Assembly (NCBI GenBank): GCA_019925095.2
Contig: CM034406.1
Location: 18,938,888 to 19,002,887, forward strand
Direction: 5' to 3'
DNA from: Dendrolimus kikuchii
Taxonomy: Eukaryota; Arthropoda; Insecta; Lepidoptera; Lasiocampidae
Length of the DNA stretch: 64,000 bases
Made by a program: the position numbers and the translations under genes. Under the pieces are notes generated by a model. That model searched no databases and had not been told where the DNA came from. It saw only the letters and a list, made by a program, of their open reading frames with translations. Of the stretch, positions 53,149-64,000 are shown in pieces (the first letter of the stretch is position 1; every line of letters begins with the position of its first letter).

Positions 53149-53934
53149 CATACATACATACATAACTTCACGCCAGTTCCCTTGCGGGGTAGGCACGAAC
53201 AACAGAGCGCCATTTAGGCCCATTCTTACACACCTCACTTGCTTCTTTGAAATTCATAACTCTTGTCATGCACGCTCGTCTGTTCTTAAGGCTCCTGCCA
53301 TCACCCTCCGCTAGTACACGATCAATTTGATCATGGAAGGTGTGTCGTGGCCTTCCACGACTTCTGCATCCATCCACTTTTGCATTGTATATCTGTTTAG
53401 TCATTCTTTCATCATGCATTCTTTCCACATGCCCGAACCACCGGAGCATTCCTTTCCTTACCTTCACCCCGACACTTTCTTTCAGGCCAACTCTCTTTCT
53501 TACTTCGGTATTACGAACGCGGTCCGCGAGCGTCACTCCGCAGATTTTGCGCACTGCTCGCATCTTGACTGCGTTTACTCTACTTTCATACTCTCTCTTC
53601 CATACCCAACTCTCGCTTCCATACGTGAGCGTAGGTACCAGCACCGCGTTGTGTACGGCGAGCTGGGCCTTCTGGCTGAGGTTCTTAGCGCCTAGAAGTT
53701 TACCTAACGCTCCATTCAAACTATTCCCCAAATTCACTCTTCTTTCTATATCAGCGGTGTACCTTCCATCCCTGCTAAAAGCACATCCAAGATATACAAA
53801 CTCATTCACTTGCTCCAGCATAATATCATCGACCATTATCCTTGCATTCGTTCTGGTTTCTTCTCTTTCAAACACCATAACCTTTGTTTTCTTCGCATTC
53901 AAATGTAAGCCTCTCGCCTGACAGTCATCTTGTT
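53149..53934 (-). mobile_element. LINE-T, longest copy; ORF2 C-terminal region still open
   Basis: CTTAATA on both sides (53142-53148; 53935-53941) as a short TSD. The minus frame is open from the truncation to the stop: QARGLHLNAKKTKVMVFERE, VNEFVYLGCAFSRDGRYTAD, LTYGSESWVWKREYESRVN, MRAVRKICGVTLADRVRN, RWFGHVERMHDERMTKQIYN, then RSVVRAYPARELA. These are the RT thumb and C-terminal landmarks (LNxKKTKVM, YLGxxFxxDG, LTYGSESW, MLRWFGHVERM). The palm with YADD is absent because of 5' truncation. ATGT tail. The family looks RTE-like, but the clade needs a phylogeny. Confidence 0.93.
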
Positions 53935-53941
53935 CTTAATA

Positions 53942-54424
53942 AATCTATATTATCAAGGAGCTGGATGGCCTCGACATTTACGTGGCGATGAAGCTGGTGG
54001 GCTTCAGCGTATTTTTTAATTACGTTAATGACGAGGTCCACCTTTTTTATGACATTTTTAATTTAAATGTTTCTTTTCTCATAAAACTCATAAACTCACT
54101 TCATAACTATATTACACACCTCACGGTTATATATTTCGGTTATTAACATTCACATTATTTGTCATCAATCTACTAACTTAAAAAAATTCTTAATTGACCA
54201 TCAATTTTTGCCAGAGAGACCTTAAATACGACACAAGTATTTTATAATATGTCAATTATTACGATATGACAAACCATTATCAATTTATTATTATTTTTGT
54301 CTTGTTCGTCATTTCTGTCCAGTTTTTTTTTTTTATTTATTTTCTTTTTTTTTGTAATAGAACAATGTTCAAATAATTAGTAATTTATTTTGTATAATTT
54401 TATAACAAATGTTTATCGTTTTAA
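53942..54424. other. No gene recognised
   Basis: AT-rich; a GC patch at 53958-54050 has no clear frame. Confidence 0.35.
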
Positions 54425-54606
54425 TTTGCTTTGTGGAGCTAAGCCGTGGCTTCACTTACAGGTACTTGCGGAAGATCAGCGCTGGTTGTGAAACTAGCAA
54501 TATGCTGAGCAAGAGCCTTTTTAGGACATCACAATTTATTGTTATATATATTATCATATAAGTCTTTTTGTATCTTGTCCTAAATAAATATTTTTTCTTT
54601 CTTTCA
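54425..54606 (+). repeat. RepH, copy 4, diverged
   Basis: CTTGC/GCAAG outer stem, GGAAGAT bulge, CAGC/GCTG inner stem, then body to 'aataaatattttttctttct'. Inner stem decayed. Confidence 0.5.
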
Positions 54607-54704
54607 ATCTTTATAATCCATGAATTCTTTCAAGCTCTAGAAGGTGTGCTCGATTAGCCAGTTCTTTAGCCGACAAGTAAATGCATTTTAACTGCCGGAA
54701 AGTG

Positions 54705-54740
54705 TAATTTTGTTCTTTCTCCGTTCCTGCACGGAATAAT
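54705..54740 (-). repeat. RepA 5'-end scrap
   Basis: 'gttctttctccgttcctgca' then 'cggaataa': only the first 30 bases of RepA. Confidence 0.55.
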
Positions 54741-55061
54741 ATGTTAATCGGGAAGTGTAAAGTTAAGTTTTTATAAAACATTGCATTTGAAGTTTCTTTA
54801 GGCAAATGATATACAATACATCAAAGTGCATTAGATGGGGGACAGTGTTACCATTAAAGAGTAATGAGACAGGCGTGTGGCGACGACGGTTAAAAATATA
54901 TCAAGTGGTGGCAGTTTCCGGTGGCCGCAGTTATTAATAATCTGTTTAACGTATGTTGAAGTTTGGTTAACCTTGTTATTAGTATTACGGCTATGTGAGG
55001 TGTGAATTTTGTACTTGACGTTAACAGCCCTCAGAGATATTAAGGGTTGATTAAATTTAAT

Positions 55062-55190
55062 TAGATAGATAGATAACACTTTATTGCTCACCAAAATAAA
55101 CAAATACAAAAACAAAATGTATAATTACAATACTTGATGGCAAAACAACAGGCGGCCTTATCGCTCAAAGCGGTCTCTTCCAGGCAACCT
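55062..55190 (-). repeat. RepD
   Basis: 'agatagatagataacacttt', 'attgctcaccaaaataaaca', 'ggcggccttatcgctcaaag', 'cggtctcttccaggcaacc'. Same order as 28495 and 47774. Confidence 0.72.
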
Positions 55191-55381
55191 AGCTTAAAAG
55201 AAGTTCTTAACTAATCTGGCGATGTAGGTGGTGCAAAAAAAAGATAGGACTGTACAATTTAAATATACATACTAACACTAATTTATAATTTTAATACATA
55301 CATAGATCCAGACACATTTATAGAATACCAATATATACGTACATACGAAATAATCTAAATAAATATATTTATTAACATTAT

Positions 55382-55765
55382 ACATGACGCTCGCGGACCG
55401 CGTTCGTAACACCGAAGTAAGAAAGAGAGTTGGTCTGAAAGAGAGTGTCGGGGTGAAGGTAAGGAAAGGAATGCTCCGGTGGTTCGGGCATGTGGAAAGA
55501 ATGCATGATGAAAGGATGACTAAACAGATATACAATGCAAAAGTGGATGGATGCAGAAGTCGTGGAAGGCCACGACACACCTTCCGTGATCAAATTGATC
55601 GTGTACTAGCAGAAGGTGATGTCAGGAGCCATAAGAACAGACGAGTGTGCATGACAAGAGCTATGAATGTCAAAGAAGCAAGTGAGGTGTGTAAGCCTGA
55701 ATGGCGCTCTGCCGTTCGTGCCTACCCCGCAAGGGAACTGGCGTGAAGATATGTATGTATGTATA
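55382..55765 (+). mobile_element. LINE-T 3' end
   Basis: Frame open from MTLADRVRNTEVRKRVGLKE to ARELA-stop with small losses (KNK before PEW). ATGT tail at 55750. TSD unclear: 'tatacatgac' left and 'tatatatgac' right are only similar. Confidence 0.87.
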
Positions 55766-55982
55766 TATATGACAACCATTTTATATTAACAATAGATAAA
55801 TAAGTAAATGTTTTATATATTAGACATATTTCATATTTATTTAAAAACAGATAGTACTTTCTAAGTGAGTTCCGAAATGTAGGTAATGTTTTAGCCTCTC
55901 TGACAGGAAGAGGTAACGCTTTCCAGAGTTTGACAGCCTGCACTGTAAAAGAGTTATCATAAAAGGATGAAGTGTGTGCAGG
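55766..55982 (-). pseudogene. LINE ORF2 C-terminal scrap
   Basis: Minus frame: SSFYDNSFTVQAVKLWKALP, then REAKTLPTFRNSLRKYYL. This matches the NSFxxQAxKLWNxLP...LPxFxxxLRxxL tail common in insect LINEs. RepA interrupts its upstream side. Confidence 0.7.
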
Positions 55983-56299
55983 TATCCGTGCAGGAACGGA
56001 GAAAGAATACAATTTCCTGCGGCCGGGCGGCCTGTCGTAAGAGGCGACTTAACAACCCACAGCCAGGTGGTAGGGCATTTGCCCGACTGGATGGCTACCA
56101 CCCCTGGTCTAAAGTATGTCGCCATAACAACCTTCGAGTTGTGTTCCGGCATTAGTGACTAGGTTCCAGTTTCCCTTAAGAGAGCAGCAGCGCATTTGTA
56201 GCACCTTTGGTGTTGCAAATGTCCATAGGCGATGGTAACCGCTTTCCTTCAAGTGGGCCATTTGCCTGTCTGCTGATCTCCTGCTATAAAAAAAAAAAA
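55983..56299 (+). repeat. RepA, full length
   Basis: TATCCGTGCAGGAACGG to 'ctcctgctat' plus A12. Complete; in opposite orientation to the LINE scrap it entered. Confidence 0.93.
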
Positions 56300-56367
56300 G
56301 GTGTAAGAAGTAATTAGTATAAACGGCAGGTAAATATTTTATTTCTTTTAAATCAAATTATAAAAAC

Positions 56368-56500
56368 TAGAAGTAGCTGTGGTAGCTAAGTGATCAGCAC
56401 ATTTGCGTCCCGAATTAAAGCTTCAACGTGTTAATGGTGAAGGGAAACATCGTGATGAAATCTGCATATCGAGATTAACTAGCGTAGTGGGAACGTATTT
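56368..56500 (+). repeat. SINE2-like remnant
   Basis: 'ctgtggtagctaagtgatca' (worn tRNA-like head) and 'ggtgaagggaaacatcgtga' then 'tgaaatctgcatatcgagat' (SINE2 core). About 130 bp between head and core is missing. Confidence 0.5.
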
Positions 56501-56795
56501 ATGCGTGCAGAAACGAAGAAATAATACAATTTCCTGCGGTCTGGCAGCCTGTCGTAAGAGGCAACAACAACAACCCGTAGCCAGGTGATAGGGTATTTGC
56601 CCGCCTGGATGGCTACTAGCCCTGATCTAAAGTATGCCGCCATAAAAACCTCGAGTTATGTTCTGGCATTATTGGCCAGGTTCCAGTCTCCCTTTAGAGA
56701 GGACAGCACATTGGTAGCACTTTTGGTGTTACAAATGTCGATAGGCCATGGCACCCGCTTTCCATTAAGTAGGTCATCTACCTCTGCTGAACTGT
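56501..56795 (+). repeat. RepA variant, old copy
   Basis: Start 'atgcgtgcagaaacgaagaa'; variant block 'ctttagagaggacagcacat'; ends 'ctctgctgaactgtcc' without poly(A). Confidence 0.82.
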
Positions 56796-56894
56796 CCAAG
56801 CCCAGCAACCTGAGTGTCTTCACAACATCGGACAAGATCATCGTCAAACGCGAAACTATACAACTGTAATAAAACTTACTACTACTGATCGTCG

Positions 56895-57985
56895 ACCATT
56901 CCGCAATGCTTGAAGACAAAAGTCTTCGAGCAGTGCGTCCTTCCCCTTCTGACCTACGGAGCCGAGACATGGACACTGATGCTAGGATTGGTCTACAAGT
57001 TGCAAGTCGTTCAACGGACCATGGAGCGAGCTATGTTGGGTGTTTCTCTAGTCGCTCCCGGCCGTGGTACGGACCATGGTCGGGAGCTCCACCGGATGGG
57101 ACGCCGTCTCCTCCTTCTGCGAGCAAGTTATGTTTGCGAAGGAGGAGGCGGAACGGGAGCGTGAGCGTAATTCCCTACTCCGCTCCCGCCAAAGGAGGTC
57201 GCGCCGACGCCGGAGGTCGGATAGTGACCTTCGGCCGCCGTAAGCGGGCGGCGCGGGTGGGGCCCCTAGGCGTATAGGGATTCTAACTCACCCGCACATG
57301 CCGTCGAGATGAGAGCGCGAGTGTTCCGCGCGCGCTCATCTCTCTTCCCGTGGGGCGCGTTACAGACCGCCCCACGCACGGATTAGACCTAGAAGTAGCC
57401 AGGGGACACGTCCCCTGGCATAGGAAAAGGCCCAGTGAGGGGGGCCCACGCCTGCCAGGGCACGCGGAGTTGGGAAGCCCGCATTCACGTAGCCCTGGCA
57501 TAAGGCGCAGGACGGAACACGCAGGGGTTTTAGTGGGTATCCCTAACTGGGACGTGGCAATAGGGTGGCACCGGTTCTGACTGAGCACGCTAGTGCCACC
57601 CCCGATCTGGCGAATCCCACACACTCACACGAGTCGCGAACATCCCCCCAGGCTTCTGTGCCTGTTGCGGCTTAGTCCTCAAACGGATTTCCCCTGGCCA
57701 GAAAAAAAGGGTGTTTCTCTAGTGGATAAAATTAGAAATGAGGATATCCGTAAGAGAACCAAGGTAACCGACATAGCTCCCAAAATTAGCAAGTTGAAAT
57801 GGCAATGGGCTGGTCACGTTTGCCGTAGGACCGATGGCCGATGGAGCAGACGAGTCCTACGTCTACCTCGTAGACGACGACCTGTGCAAAGTCGCCGGTA
57901 GGCGCTGGATGAGAAAATCAGAGGACAGGGATGAGTGGCGCCGACTTGGGGAGGTCTACGTCCAGCAGTGGACTGCGAATGTTGA
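56895..57985 (+). pseudogene. LINE ORF2 C-terminus (RTE-like), split by an R1-like insertion
   Basis: First part: IPQCLKTKVFEQCVLPLLTY, GAETWTLML, QVVQRTMERAMLGVSL. After the insertion the frame resumes VDKIRNEDIRKRTKVTDIA, KLKWQWAGHVCRRTDGRWSR, and (after one shift) VAGRRWMRKSEDRDEWRRLG then EVYVQQWTA. Removing 57053-57708 and one TSD copy restores continuity. Typical LINE ORF2 tail with LTYGAETW and KWQWAGHV. No RT palm present. Confidence 0.85.
57053..57708 (+). mobile_element. R1-clade LINE 3' end with 15 bp perfect TSD
   Basis: GGGTGTTTCTCTAGT at 57038-57052 and 57709-57723. One frame reads LPAVVRTMVGSSTGWDAVSS, FCEQVMFAKEEAERERERNS, then an Arg-rich end and stop near 57242: the R1-type ORF2 end (FCExVMxxKEAAERERE). 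3' UTR of about 460 bp with 'ggggttttagtgggtatccc' and A7. Confidence 0.9.
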
Positions 57986-59108
57986 GATTGAGATGTTAGA
58001 ATCGCTAAAGGCCGTTCTCCATATCTTGCTATCCATTCACTTGCATTACCATCGGTTGAATTTTGATCTCACTTGTAAGGAGCTTCTGTCCAATTTTAAC
58101 GCATAGTAGGGTAAATGAACGGTCGATAAGATAATAGGAACCGGCCGTAATACATTTAAACATCATTGAATACTCTATTTGATTGCCAGAATCGTCTGTG
58201 TTGTATCAAAGTGATCTTGGTGTGTAATACATGTTCGAATACAAGACTAGATGTCGCTACTAGAAGGACAATGACCTATTGCAATCAGACTAAAAGCCCC
58301 CTTGTCGCGTGCGAGTTAAATGACTGTTTGAATGCATTTTTGTAGTTTCAGCGCTTGATTAACTGGTGAATGATGGATGGTCTATTATTTGCAGCGAGTT
58401 TCTTGCTATGCGTATACTTTTTTATTTATGATACGTTTTTGCTCCTTGAGGTCATAAATTAAAAACATATTGGGGAAGTACTTTGTACAGTCGTGGTATG
58501 AAAAGATTCGTCACCTTAAAATCGACTTATGCTTGCACGAGTACAAGTAAACAGAACCACCACCATTTTAATAAATGTTACTTTATAAAATATAAAAACG
58601 TGAAAGAAAATTGCAATGTTGATAAATGACAGACACTGAGATTAGCAATTAACAACAAAGAGGATATAAACAATGAAAAGGTTTTACATCTCTAAACAAT
58701 CTTCTTAAGTAAGATAGAAAGTCAAACAAGTTCGATTTAAATAATTTTCAACTTTATTGTCAAACGGTTAAACATAAATTTCTGTGGAAAAGTCTGTTCT
58801 GTGACTTAGTTTGAAAAGGTAACATGTATTAAAAAAAACAAAAATTAATAAATTGTATTGGTAAATGTGTATTTCATAGATATCCTATCTCAGTTTCCAA
58901 TCTTCTCCATTAACCCTCACATCGCAGTTACTACGAGTATACATACGTACCACTTACGTAGATGTTGTAACCGGTGTACAGTTCAACAGAAATCCTACTC
59001 TTCTTGTTAGTTTATTATCAAAAGCATAACCTTAACTTAATTTTAATGTAATAATTATTCAATATTATATAGAATATTAATTTATATATATATATATATA
59101 TATATAAA
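57986..59108. other. No gene recognised; unique AT-rich
   Basis: No convincing ORF. 'acttacgtagatgttgtaac' at 58952 resembles a minus-strand donor with a short open stretch upstream, but no acceptor or homology supports it. Confidence 0.4.
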
Positions 59109-59918
59109 TTGAATACAATAATAATACCTTATTACCAATACAAACCCGAGCCAATTCTTGACAATGGTCTATTTTTGCTCTACTGGGACCGATCAATTAT
59201 CACAGACAGGACTATTATTGCCAACATGCCTGATATTATGATAGTTGATCGGTCTGCGAGACGTGCATCCGTGCAGGAACGGAGAAAGAATACAATGTCC
59301 TGCGGCCGGGCGGCCTGTCGTAAGAGGCGACAGAACAACCCACAGCCAGGTGGTAGGGCATTTGCCCGACTGGATGGCTACCACCCCTGGTCTAAAGAAT
59401 GTCGCCAGAACAACCTTGAGTTGTGTTCCGGCATTAGTGACCAGGTTCCAGGCTCCCTTAAAAGAGCACCAGCGCATTTGTACCACCTTTGGTGTTGTAA
59501 ATGTCAATAGGCGATGATAACCGCTATCCATCAAATGGACCGTCTGCCTGTCTGCTGAACTCCTGCAATAAAAAAAAATAAAAAAAACGTGCTATAATTG
59601 TAGATGTCGCGATTTCCCATGGTGGTATCCTCGTGAATGCCGAGAAAGATAAACAAATAAAGTATATTGATCTAGTTCACGAGGTTACCACCATGTAGAA
59701 CCTGGGCTCTACAATCATAGTACCAATAGTGGTGTCAGTGAATGGATTAATAGCGAAGAGCCTTGACCGCCACCTTGAAAGGCTCTTGCTTGGTATCTGG
59801 TTCAAGGATCGGGTGCAGAAGGCAGCTGTTGGACACGGCTCGTATTGTGAGAAGATTCTTATGCTTGGTGGCTTAAACACCGGTACCTGGACCCTAGAAC
59901 CCACTGCCGGCGATTAGT
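59109..59918 (+). pseudogene. LINE ORF2 C-terminal region, split by RepA
   Basis: Before RepA: NTIIIPYYQYKPEPILDNG, LYWDRSIITDRTIIANMPDI, MIVDRSARRA. After it: IIVDVAISHGGILVNAEKDK, YIDLVHEVTTM-stop, then with a shift IIVPIVVSVNGLIAKSLDRH and VQKAAVGHGSYCEKILMLGG. These follow the usual order of an arthropod LINE ORF2 end (LYWDRSIITDxxIxxNxPDI ... VDIAxPxxxNLxxxExEK ... YxDLxxEI ... VxPIVISxxGxxPKSL). A stop and a shift disable it. Confidence 0.8.
59267..59586 (+). repeat. RepA inserted in the LINE ORF
   Basis: ACGTGC precedes (59261-59266) and follows (59587-59592), a short TSD. The flanking ORF gives exact limits: RepA starts ATCCGTGCAGG and ends in an A-rich tail with one T. Confidence 0.93.
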
Positions 59919-60837
59919 TTTTTATATTTTTTATAAATAAATGTACATATGTTATAAGATATATATAAGAAAAATGTAAAAAATTTGGAAAATAAAATAT
60001 ATATCTGAATAATAATTTAATCTTTTGTAATTAGTATTATGTGATGCTCACTAACATAGTTTTTAAGGAGTTTTTTTCAAATTGTACTACCTAACCATAA
60101 TTTTAAAACTTTGTAGCCATTAAACAATAATGATAAATAAACAAATGGCTATTATTATCATAACCAAGGATGCATTCAAATATGTATTTGTACCAACTTA
60201 CAACTCTGCATAATAATAACTATAAGATTTATTTAAAAATTGAATCATGGACATTACTTAATAAAAGTCGTGATTCCACCATCGTTTCATTATAATGACA
60301 TACAGTCAATATGTATAGTTTATGTATATGTAAGTTGTTTGTGTGTAGATCACTTACAATGCCATTGAGACACTAGACTGCAAATCATGGGCAAGACTAT
60401 ATGGACATGGTGTAAAGTCGGATTTGTCTTCAATAAAATCTATCAAATTATATATTATTTAAAAATTATAAGTTACAAGTGAAACTGACATTGATCTCTT
60501 TACAGAGGCGATCTTGCAGTGCCAAACAATCGCTATATTTTTTCTTTTTTTATTATTGTAGTAAAGCAGATAAACACATATAATAATATTTTTTCTTTGT
60601 ATCTTTGTTAGTAATTAATGACTAACACTGGTTTGGTGATCTTAATAAACTACCAAATCAGTGGGCTGTAAAATTTATCAGGTACTCCCTTAAGGCTGCT
60701 GTTACTGGTACCACGCAATCTGCTCACTAATGAAGCTTGTTTTTTTACGCCATAAAGCATCAAAGTCATCTATGTGCGCTTCGGCGAACATAGACGACGC
60801 ACTGTAGAAGGGCTGTCAGCCCAACAGCATCCAGACA
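59919..60837. other. No gene recognised; AT-rich
   Basis: No coding or repeat signature I can name. Confidence 0.4.
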
Positions 60838-60965
60838 GACTGCAACACCAAAGGTGTTAACAACAAGCTATCGGTTTCGACAAGGGGTCTGGAACCTGGC
60901 CAAGAATACTGGAACATAACCCAGGGTTGTTATGGTGGTATAATCCAGACTACCACCATTCCAGG
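60838..60965 (-). repeat. RepA, heavily decayed
   Basis: 'gcaacaccaaaggtgttaac', 'tggaacctggccaagaatac' and 'cccagggttgttatggtggt' keep the RepA order; both ends lost. Confidence 0.65.
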
Positions 60966-61441
60966 CGGAGTCTGAATGCTCTGAATAACCAATTGGCAAA
61001 AAAATCTATCTTAAATTATTTGAAGGAGGTTTTGTTTTATTCAAAAGCTATGTTCTTATTGTTTCGTTTTCAACGATAACAGACTACGGACTTTCCCAGA
61101 CCAGTATTCAATTCTAAATTAAAAATGTCGTTTATAATATATTAGTAATGTGTAACCCAACGAAACACGTGCTTTTTGTTACATATTGTATACGTATTCT
61201 TACTATGTTCACCTCGAAGTAATTCATTTAAACCCTACCTTATAGAACTGTGATCGCCAAAGTAATTTACTGAAGGGTGTCCGCCAGACCGGAAAGGGCG
61301 TCAGGGCACCACTCGACCGATCAAGGGCGGAGGGCGTCTTTAACTCTGCCTATTTGTTACGCGTCATGATCAAGACGCGATATGGTAAAATGTTTATACT
61401 AGATATGGAGTCAATATTTTAGCATATAAAAGCCATAACAA
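60966..61441. other. No gene recognised
   Basis: A GC-richer patch at 61275-61380 has no frame or repeat match seen. Confidence 0.35.
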
Positions 61442-61750
61442 CCGTTGTAATGCACTTCCTCTCAACCTTAAAGGGCTCGGGTTCGAATTCTCGCCAGAAA
61501 GCATGCACCACTTAAGAATTTTTCTGATCTAAGGTACATATTGTTACAATTACCACGTGCAAGAAACGGTAAATATCGTGATGAAACCTGCACATCCAGA
61601 TAACCGATGTGTCAAAACTACCGATTTGCCCTGGACAAACGTGGCCAATATACCCATATTGTCCATGGGAAGCTTGAGCCCAGTATTCACTACTATCAAA
61701 AATGTCTCACTACTGAGAAGCGGAATGTTTTTAGGCTGTTATTATAGAAA
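61442..61750 (+). repeat. SINE2, diverged copy
   Basis: Box B 'gggttcgaattctcgccaga', then 'acaattaccacgtgcaagaa', 'aaatatcgtgatgaaacctg', 'gcttgagcccagtattcact'. Box A region not clear. Only plus-strand SINE2 of good length. Confidence 0.8.
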
Positions 61751-62073
61751 GAGGTCACATTTGTACGTATAATAAAAACGAAATTCAAAAAAGTACTTAA
61801 ATTCTACATTTAGATGGCGCCCCAGATAAGTCCTTTCTAGATTTTTGACGACATAAAATTTAAAACATCTTTTTATGCCAACTCAAAATAAAAAATCAAA
61901 AGATTATTAAGACTTTCAATTTTTGCTTGGTTTAGTTTAGCAATATCCTCTTTTTAGTTGATTTTGTTATTTGGCTTTGAACCGTATAAGTACTAAACTC
62001 GAAAAACAAAATACTAGTATTTTTTTTAATTTGTGAGTTAATTATTGAATACACATCTCCATTATTGAATAAA

Positions 62074-62844
62074 CTAGCTGTGCCCGCGACGTCGTCCGCG
62101 TGGAATTTGCTATTAAAACCCTCCGATTTTAAAACATTCTTCATTGGTGCTCCGCTCCTATTAGTCTTAGCGTGATGATATATAGCCTTCCTCGATAAAT
62201 GGGCTAGCCAACACTGAAAGAATTTTTCAAATCAAACCAGTAGTTCCTGAGATTAGAGCGTTCAATCAAATAATATATTAGTATATTTGGCTACAACACT
62301 AATAATTACATTTTAAATATCGCGATATCTTTTGAATGAAACGTCCGAATTGAATAATTCCAAAAGTTCTAGAAAGGTATTGAATTCGTCTTGAATATGG
62401 AGTAACTTATTTGGATAAGGATTAATACCAAGATACAAAATAAAGAGTTTTTGAAGCGACGGCATTTTAATTATTTAAAAAAATAAAAGAAAACACTTAT
62501 TGTGAGATAACTACAATAGTTAGACATATGGTTACCCGATATTTTTTGTAGACAATTATATGTTCTGCAAAGTGGTAGTACATTGTTTTGTTCTATAATC
62601 AATAGTTTTCGCAGCGCACGCCGTGCAAGGATTTTTTCGGGACATTTTTTTACACCTTGGGTTACATTATTGGACTTTTAGTAAGGATCCCTAATTTTTT
62701 TGAAAATATAATATAGCCTATAGCCTTCCTCGATAAATGTACTATTCAACACTGAAAGAATGTTCCATATCGGACCAGCGGTTCCTGAGATTAGCGCGTT
62801 TAAACAAACAAACGATCTCTTCAGCTTTATAATATTAGTATAGA
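62074..62844 (-). mobile_element. Hel1 (Lep1-like), long composite form, second copy
   Basis: CTAG at 62074 preceded by A; TC end at 62844 followed by T (A on the minus strand). Same composite layout as 592-1359, including the shared unique middle ('cgatatcttttgaatgaaac', 'ttttgaagcgacggcatttt', 'agtggtagtacattgttttg'). 771 bp. Confidence 0.85.
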
Positions 62845-63596
62845 TTAATAGACTTTTTCCTAAAAAAAAATCTACTAGGTTCCCGTTTGTGCAAATATGG
62901 CGTAACATCAAAAGGAGATACGCTTCTTCCCTCCGCGAGTGACGTTTTGTTGTGCCTACGCGGTATATACGACATACAGCGACCGTGTTTAAGTTTGTGC
63001 TGTGAATACCGTGTAAATGTTCGCGGCGGCAGTGTAAGGGTTATTTCCAGATAGGGCTTGCACTTATTTTTATTTGTTTAAAGAAAATATAAACAAGTAT
63101 TTTATTATTTGTTTTATAATCATACATGTTCTACAGGCCCTAGTTCAGAATACATATGTTAGAAATTACTGATGAAATTGTCTTTTGAGAAGTAAAATAA
63201 ACTAAGTTATAAAGTACAAGCGATTATAGACTGTGTAACAAATCGCTGCCAGACGGGAGCGTGCCTCAACGAGCAGTACCTTTGACTAACTTGCTCAAAA
63301 AAGAGAATGCTTGGCGATGGGAACAGAGTGAGGCAAACTCATTTAAAGAAAAAAAAAAAAAAAAAATGAATCCAAAAAGGATACTGTTTGTTTAAAATTG
63401 ACTGATTACATAAACAAAGGTTGGCCCGAACATAAGTCACAAGTTGCCAATGAATTAAAATTGTTTTTGTAGTTTATTAGCGTATAAATACTCATATATT
63501 GTTATACTAAATATGGGGGAGATGTTGTGGGTAGTTTTGAATATCAGATGGTGAGTACGGATTAAAGTCAGTTGTTGTCTAGAACTCGATGTTTCA
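62845..63596. other. No gene recognised
   Basis: A GC-richer patch at 62930-63050 and an A18 run at 63349-63366 are the only notable points. Confidence 0.4.
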
Positions 63597-64000
63597 TTTA
63601 TCAAAATTACTACAGCTGGCTGCATTGCCGCGCTGTATGGCAATGCTTATTTGTTGGGCGAAATATGAGCCAGCCTTCTGATCACGGGTGGCATCAAAGC
63701 ACGGCACAAATATGTAACCCCTTCCTAAGGTTCCATATTTGCGCCGATTGAGAGCTTCAGCCTTTGAAGCAGCGTTGCCAGCGTCTAACTCAGTCATTGG
63801 AAGATGTGACGGGGCTAGAGTGTCTACACATGTCGCGCCCCAAACAAGCGGCCGTCCCATCTTCCAAGGAATAAGTGACATACCATCCGGCCTCTTGCCA
63901 TCGTCGCGTATCAAGCCATTCTAATACGGCCGGTACGCCGACGCTGACAAGAGCCCGGCGGATGATGTCACGGAGGTTGGCATGGCGAGATCTTCGACCA
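63597..64000 (-). pseudogene. LINE-X ORF, longest fragment, cut by the window edge
   Basis: From the right edge: RRSRHANLRDIIRRALVSVG, VPAVLE, then after a frameshift LIRDDGKRPDGMSLIPWKMG, RPLVWGATCVDTLAPSHL, RRKYGTLGRGYIFVPCFD, TRDQKAGSYFAQQISIAIQ, RGNAAS. The RPDG...W...T-x-x-D order resembles a PD-(D/E)XK nuclease core, so a retroelement endonuclease-like end is possible (inference). About 20 codons (LGPWGPEA region) are deleted compared with 45015-44773. Confidence 0.72.

Noticed and set aside
53327..53921. Plus-strand open frames of up to 193 codons over LINE-T
   Set aside because: The minus strand carries the true RT C-terminus; the plus frames are antisense shadows, seen again at 35267 and (inverted) at 55278.
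56906..57277. 123-codon open frame
   Set aside because: It crosses the junction between the host LINE and the R1-like insertion, so it is a chance fusion of two frames.
58930..59010. Possible further host exon on the minus strand ending at a GTAAGT-like donor (58950)
   Set aside because: No polypyrimidine tract or acceptor at a sensible place, and the short peptide has no match to the nucleoredoxin order.

Overview
This is an interval of a repeat-rich arthropod nuclear genome, most likely a moth or butterfly. The inference rests on Lep1-type Helitron ends, tRNA-derived SINEs with box A and box B, LINE tails of repeated ATGT, an R1-clade LINE, a Penelope remnant, an insect-type U6 copy, long (TA)n tracts and an AT-rich background. 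Nothing looks bacterial or organellar. I found no intact long gene. The only convincing host coding sequence is two exons on the minus strand (45388-45621 and 42276-42385). Joined in phase 0 they form the W|CPPC active site of a nucleoredoxin-like thioredoxin protein, so 42386-45387 is a 3.0 kb intron. I did not find the other exons; much of the rest may be intron or intergenic DNA.

Working names for the repeat families. RepA: a retroposon of about 310 bp ending in poly(A), about 25 copies on both strands, full copies sharing one 5' end (CCGTGCAGGAACGG). LINE-T: 3' ends of a non-LTR retrotransposon with ATGT tails, 13 copies from 62 bp to about 790 bp, many with 11-15 bp target-site duplications (TSDs). 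SINE1 and SINE2: tRNA-derived SINEs. Hel1 (Lep1-like), Hel2, Hel3, Hel4: Helitron-type elements ending in CTAG. RepB: a repeat of about 620 bp with a partly conserved reading frame. RepD, RepE, RepF: other dispersed repeats. RepH: a retroposon headed by a conserved bulged hairpin. LINE-X: fragments of a retroelement ORF with an RPDG motif.

Layout. 1-3.7 kb: Helitrons, RepA, SINE1. 3.728-8.704 kb: one 4,977 bp element with perfect 132 bp terminal inverted repeats and no recognisable transposase. 9-16 kb: RepA, LINE remnants, a Helitron inside a Helitron. 16.4-17.7 kb: a LINE split by a Penelope-like insertion carrying a GIY-YIG domain and a hammerhead-like fold. 18-24.6 kb: SINE1, RepB and a RepA cluster. 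25.38-26.29 kb: a non-autonomous hAT element with an 8 bp TSD, inserted in a decayed coding segment. 26.8-37.7 kb: LINE-T, RepA, Helitrons, and a U6 snRNA joined to an R1-type LINE 3' end between 15 bp TSDs. 37.8-48.6 kb: SINE2, Helitrons and the two host exons. 49-60 kb: LINE ORF1 and ORF2 remnants, several split by later insertions. 60-64 kb: mostly unrecognised AT-rich DNA, a SINE2, a second copy of the composite Hel1 and a LINE-X fragment.

The sequences do not form a pathway; they are a record of transposition. Several nested insertions have target duplications, so the order of events can be read directly.
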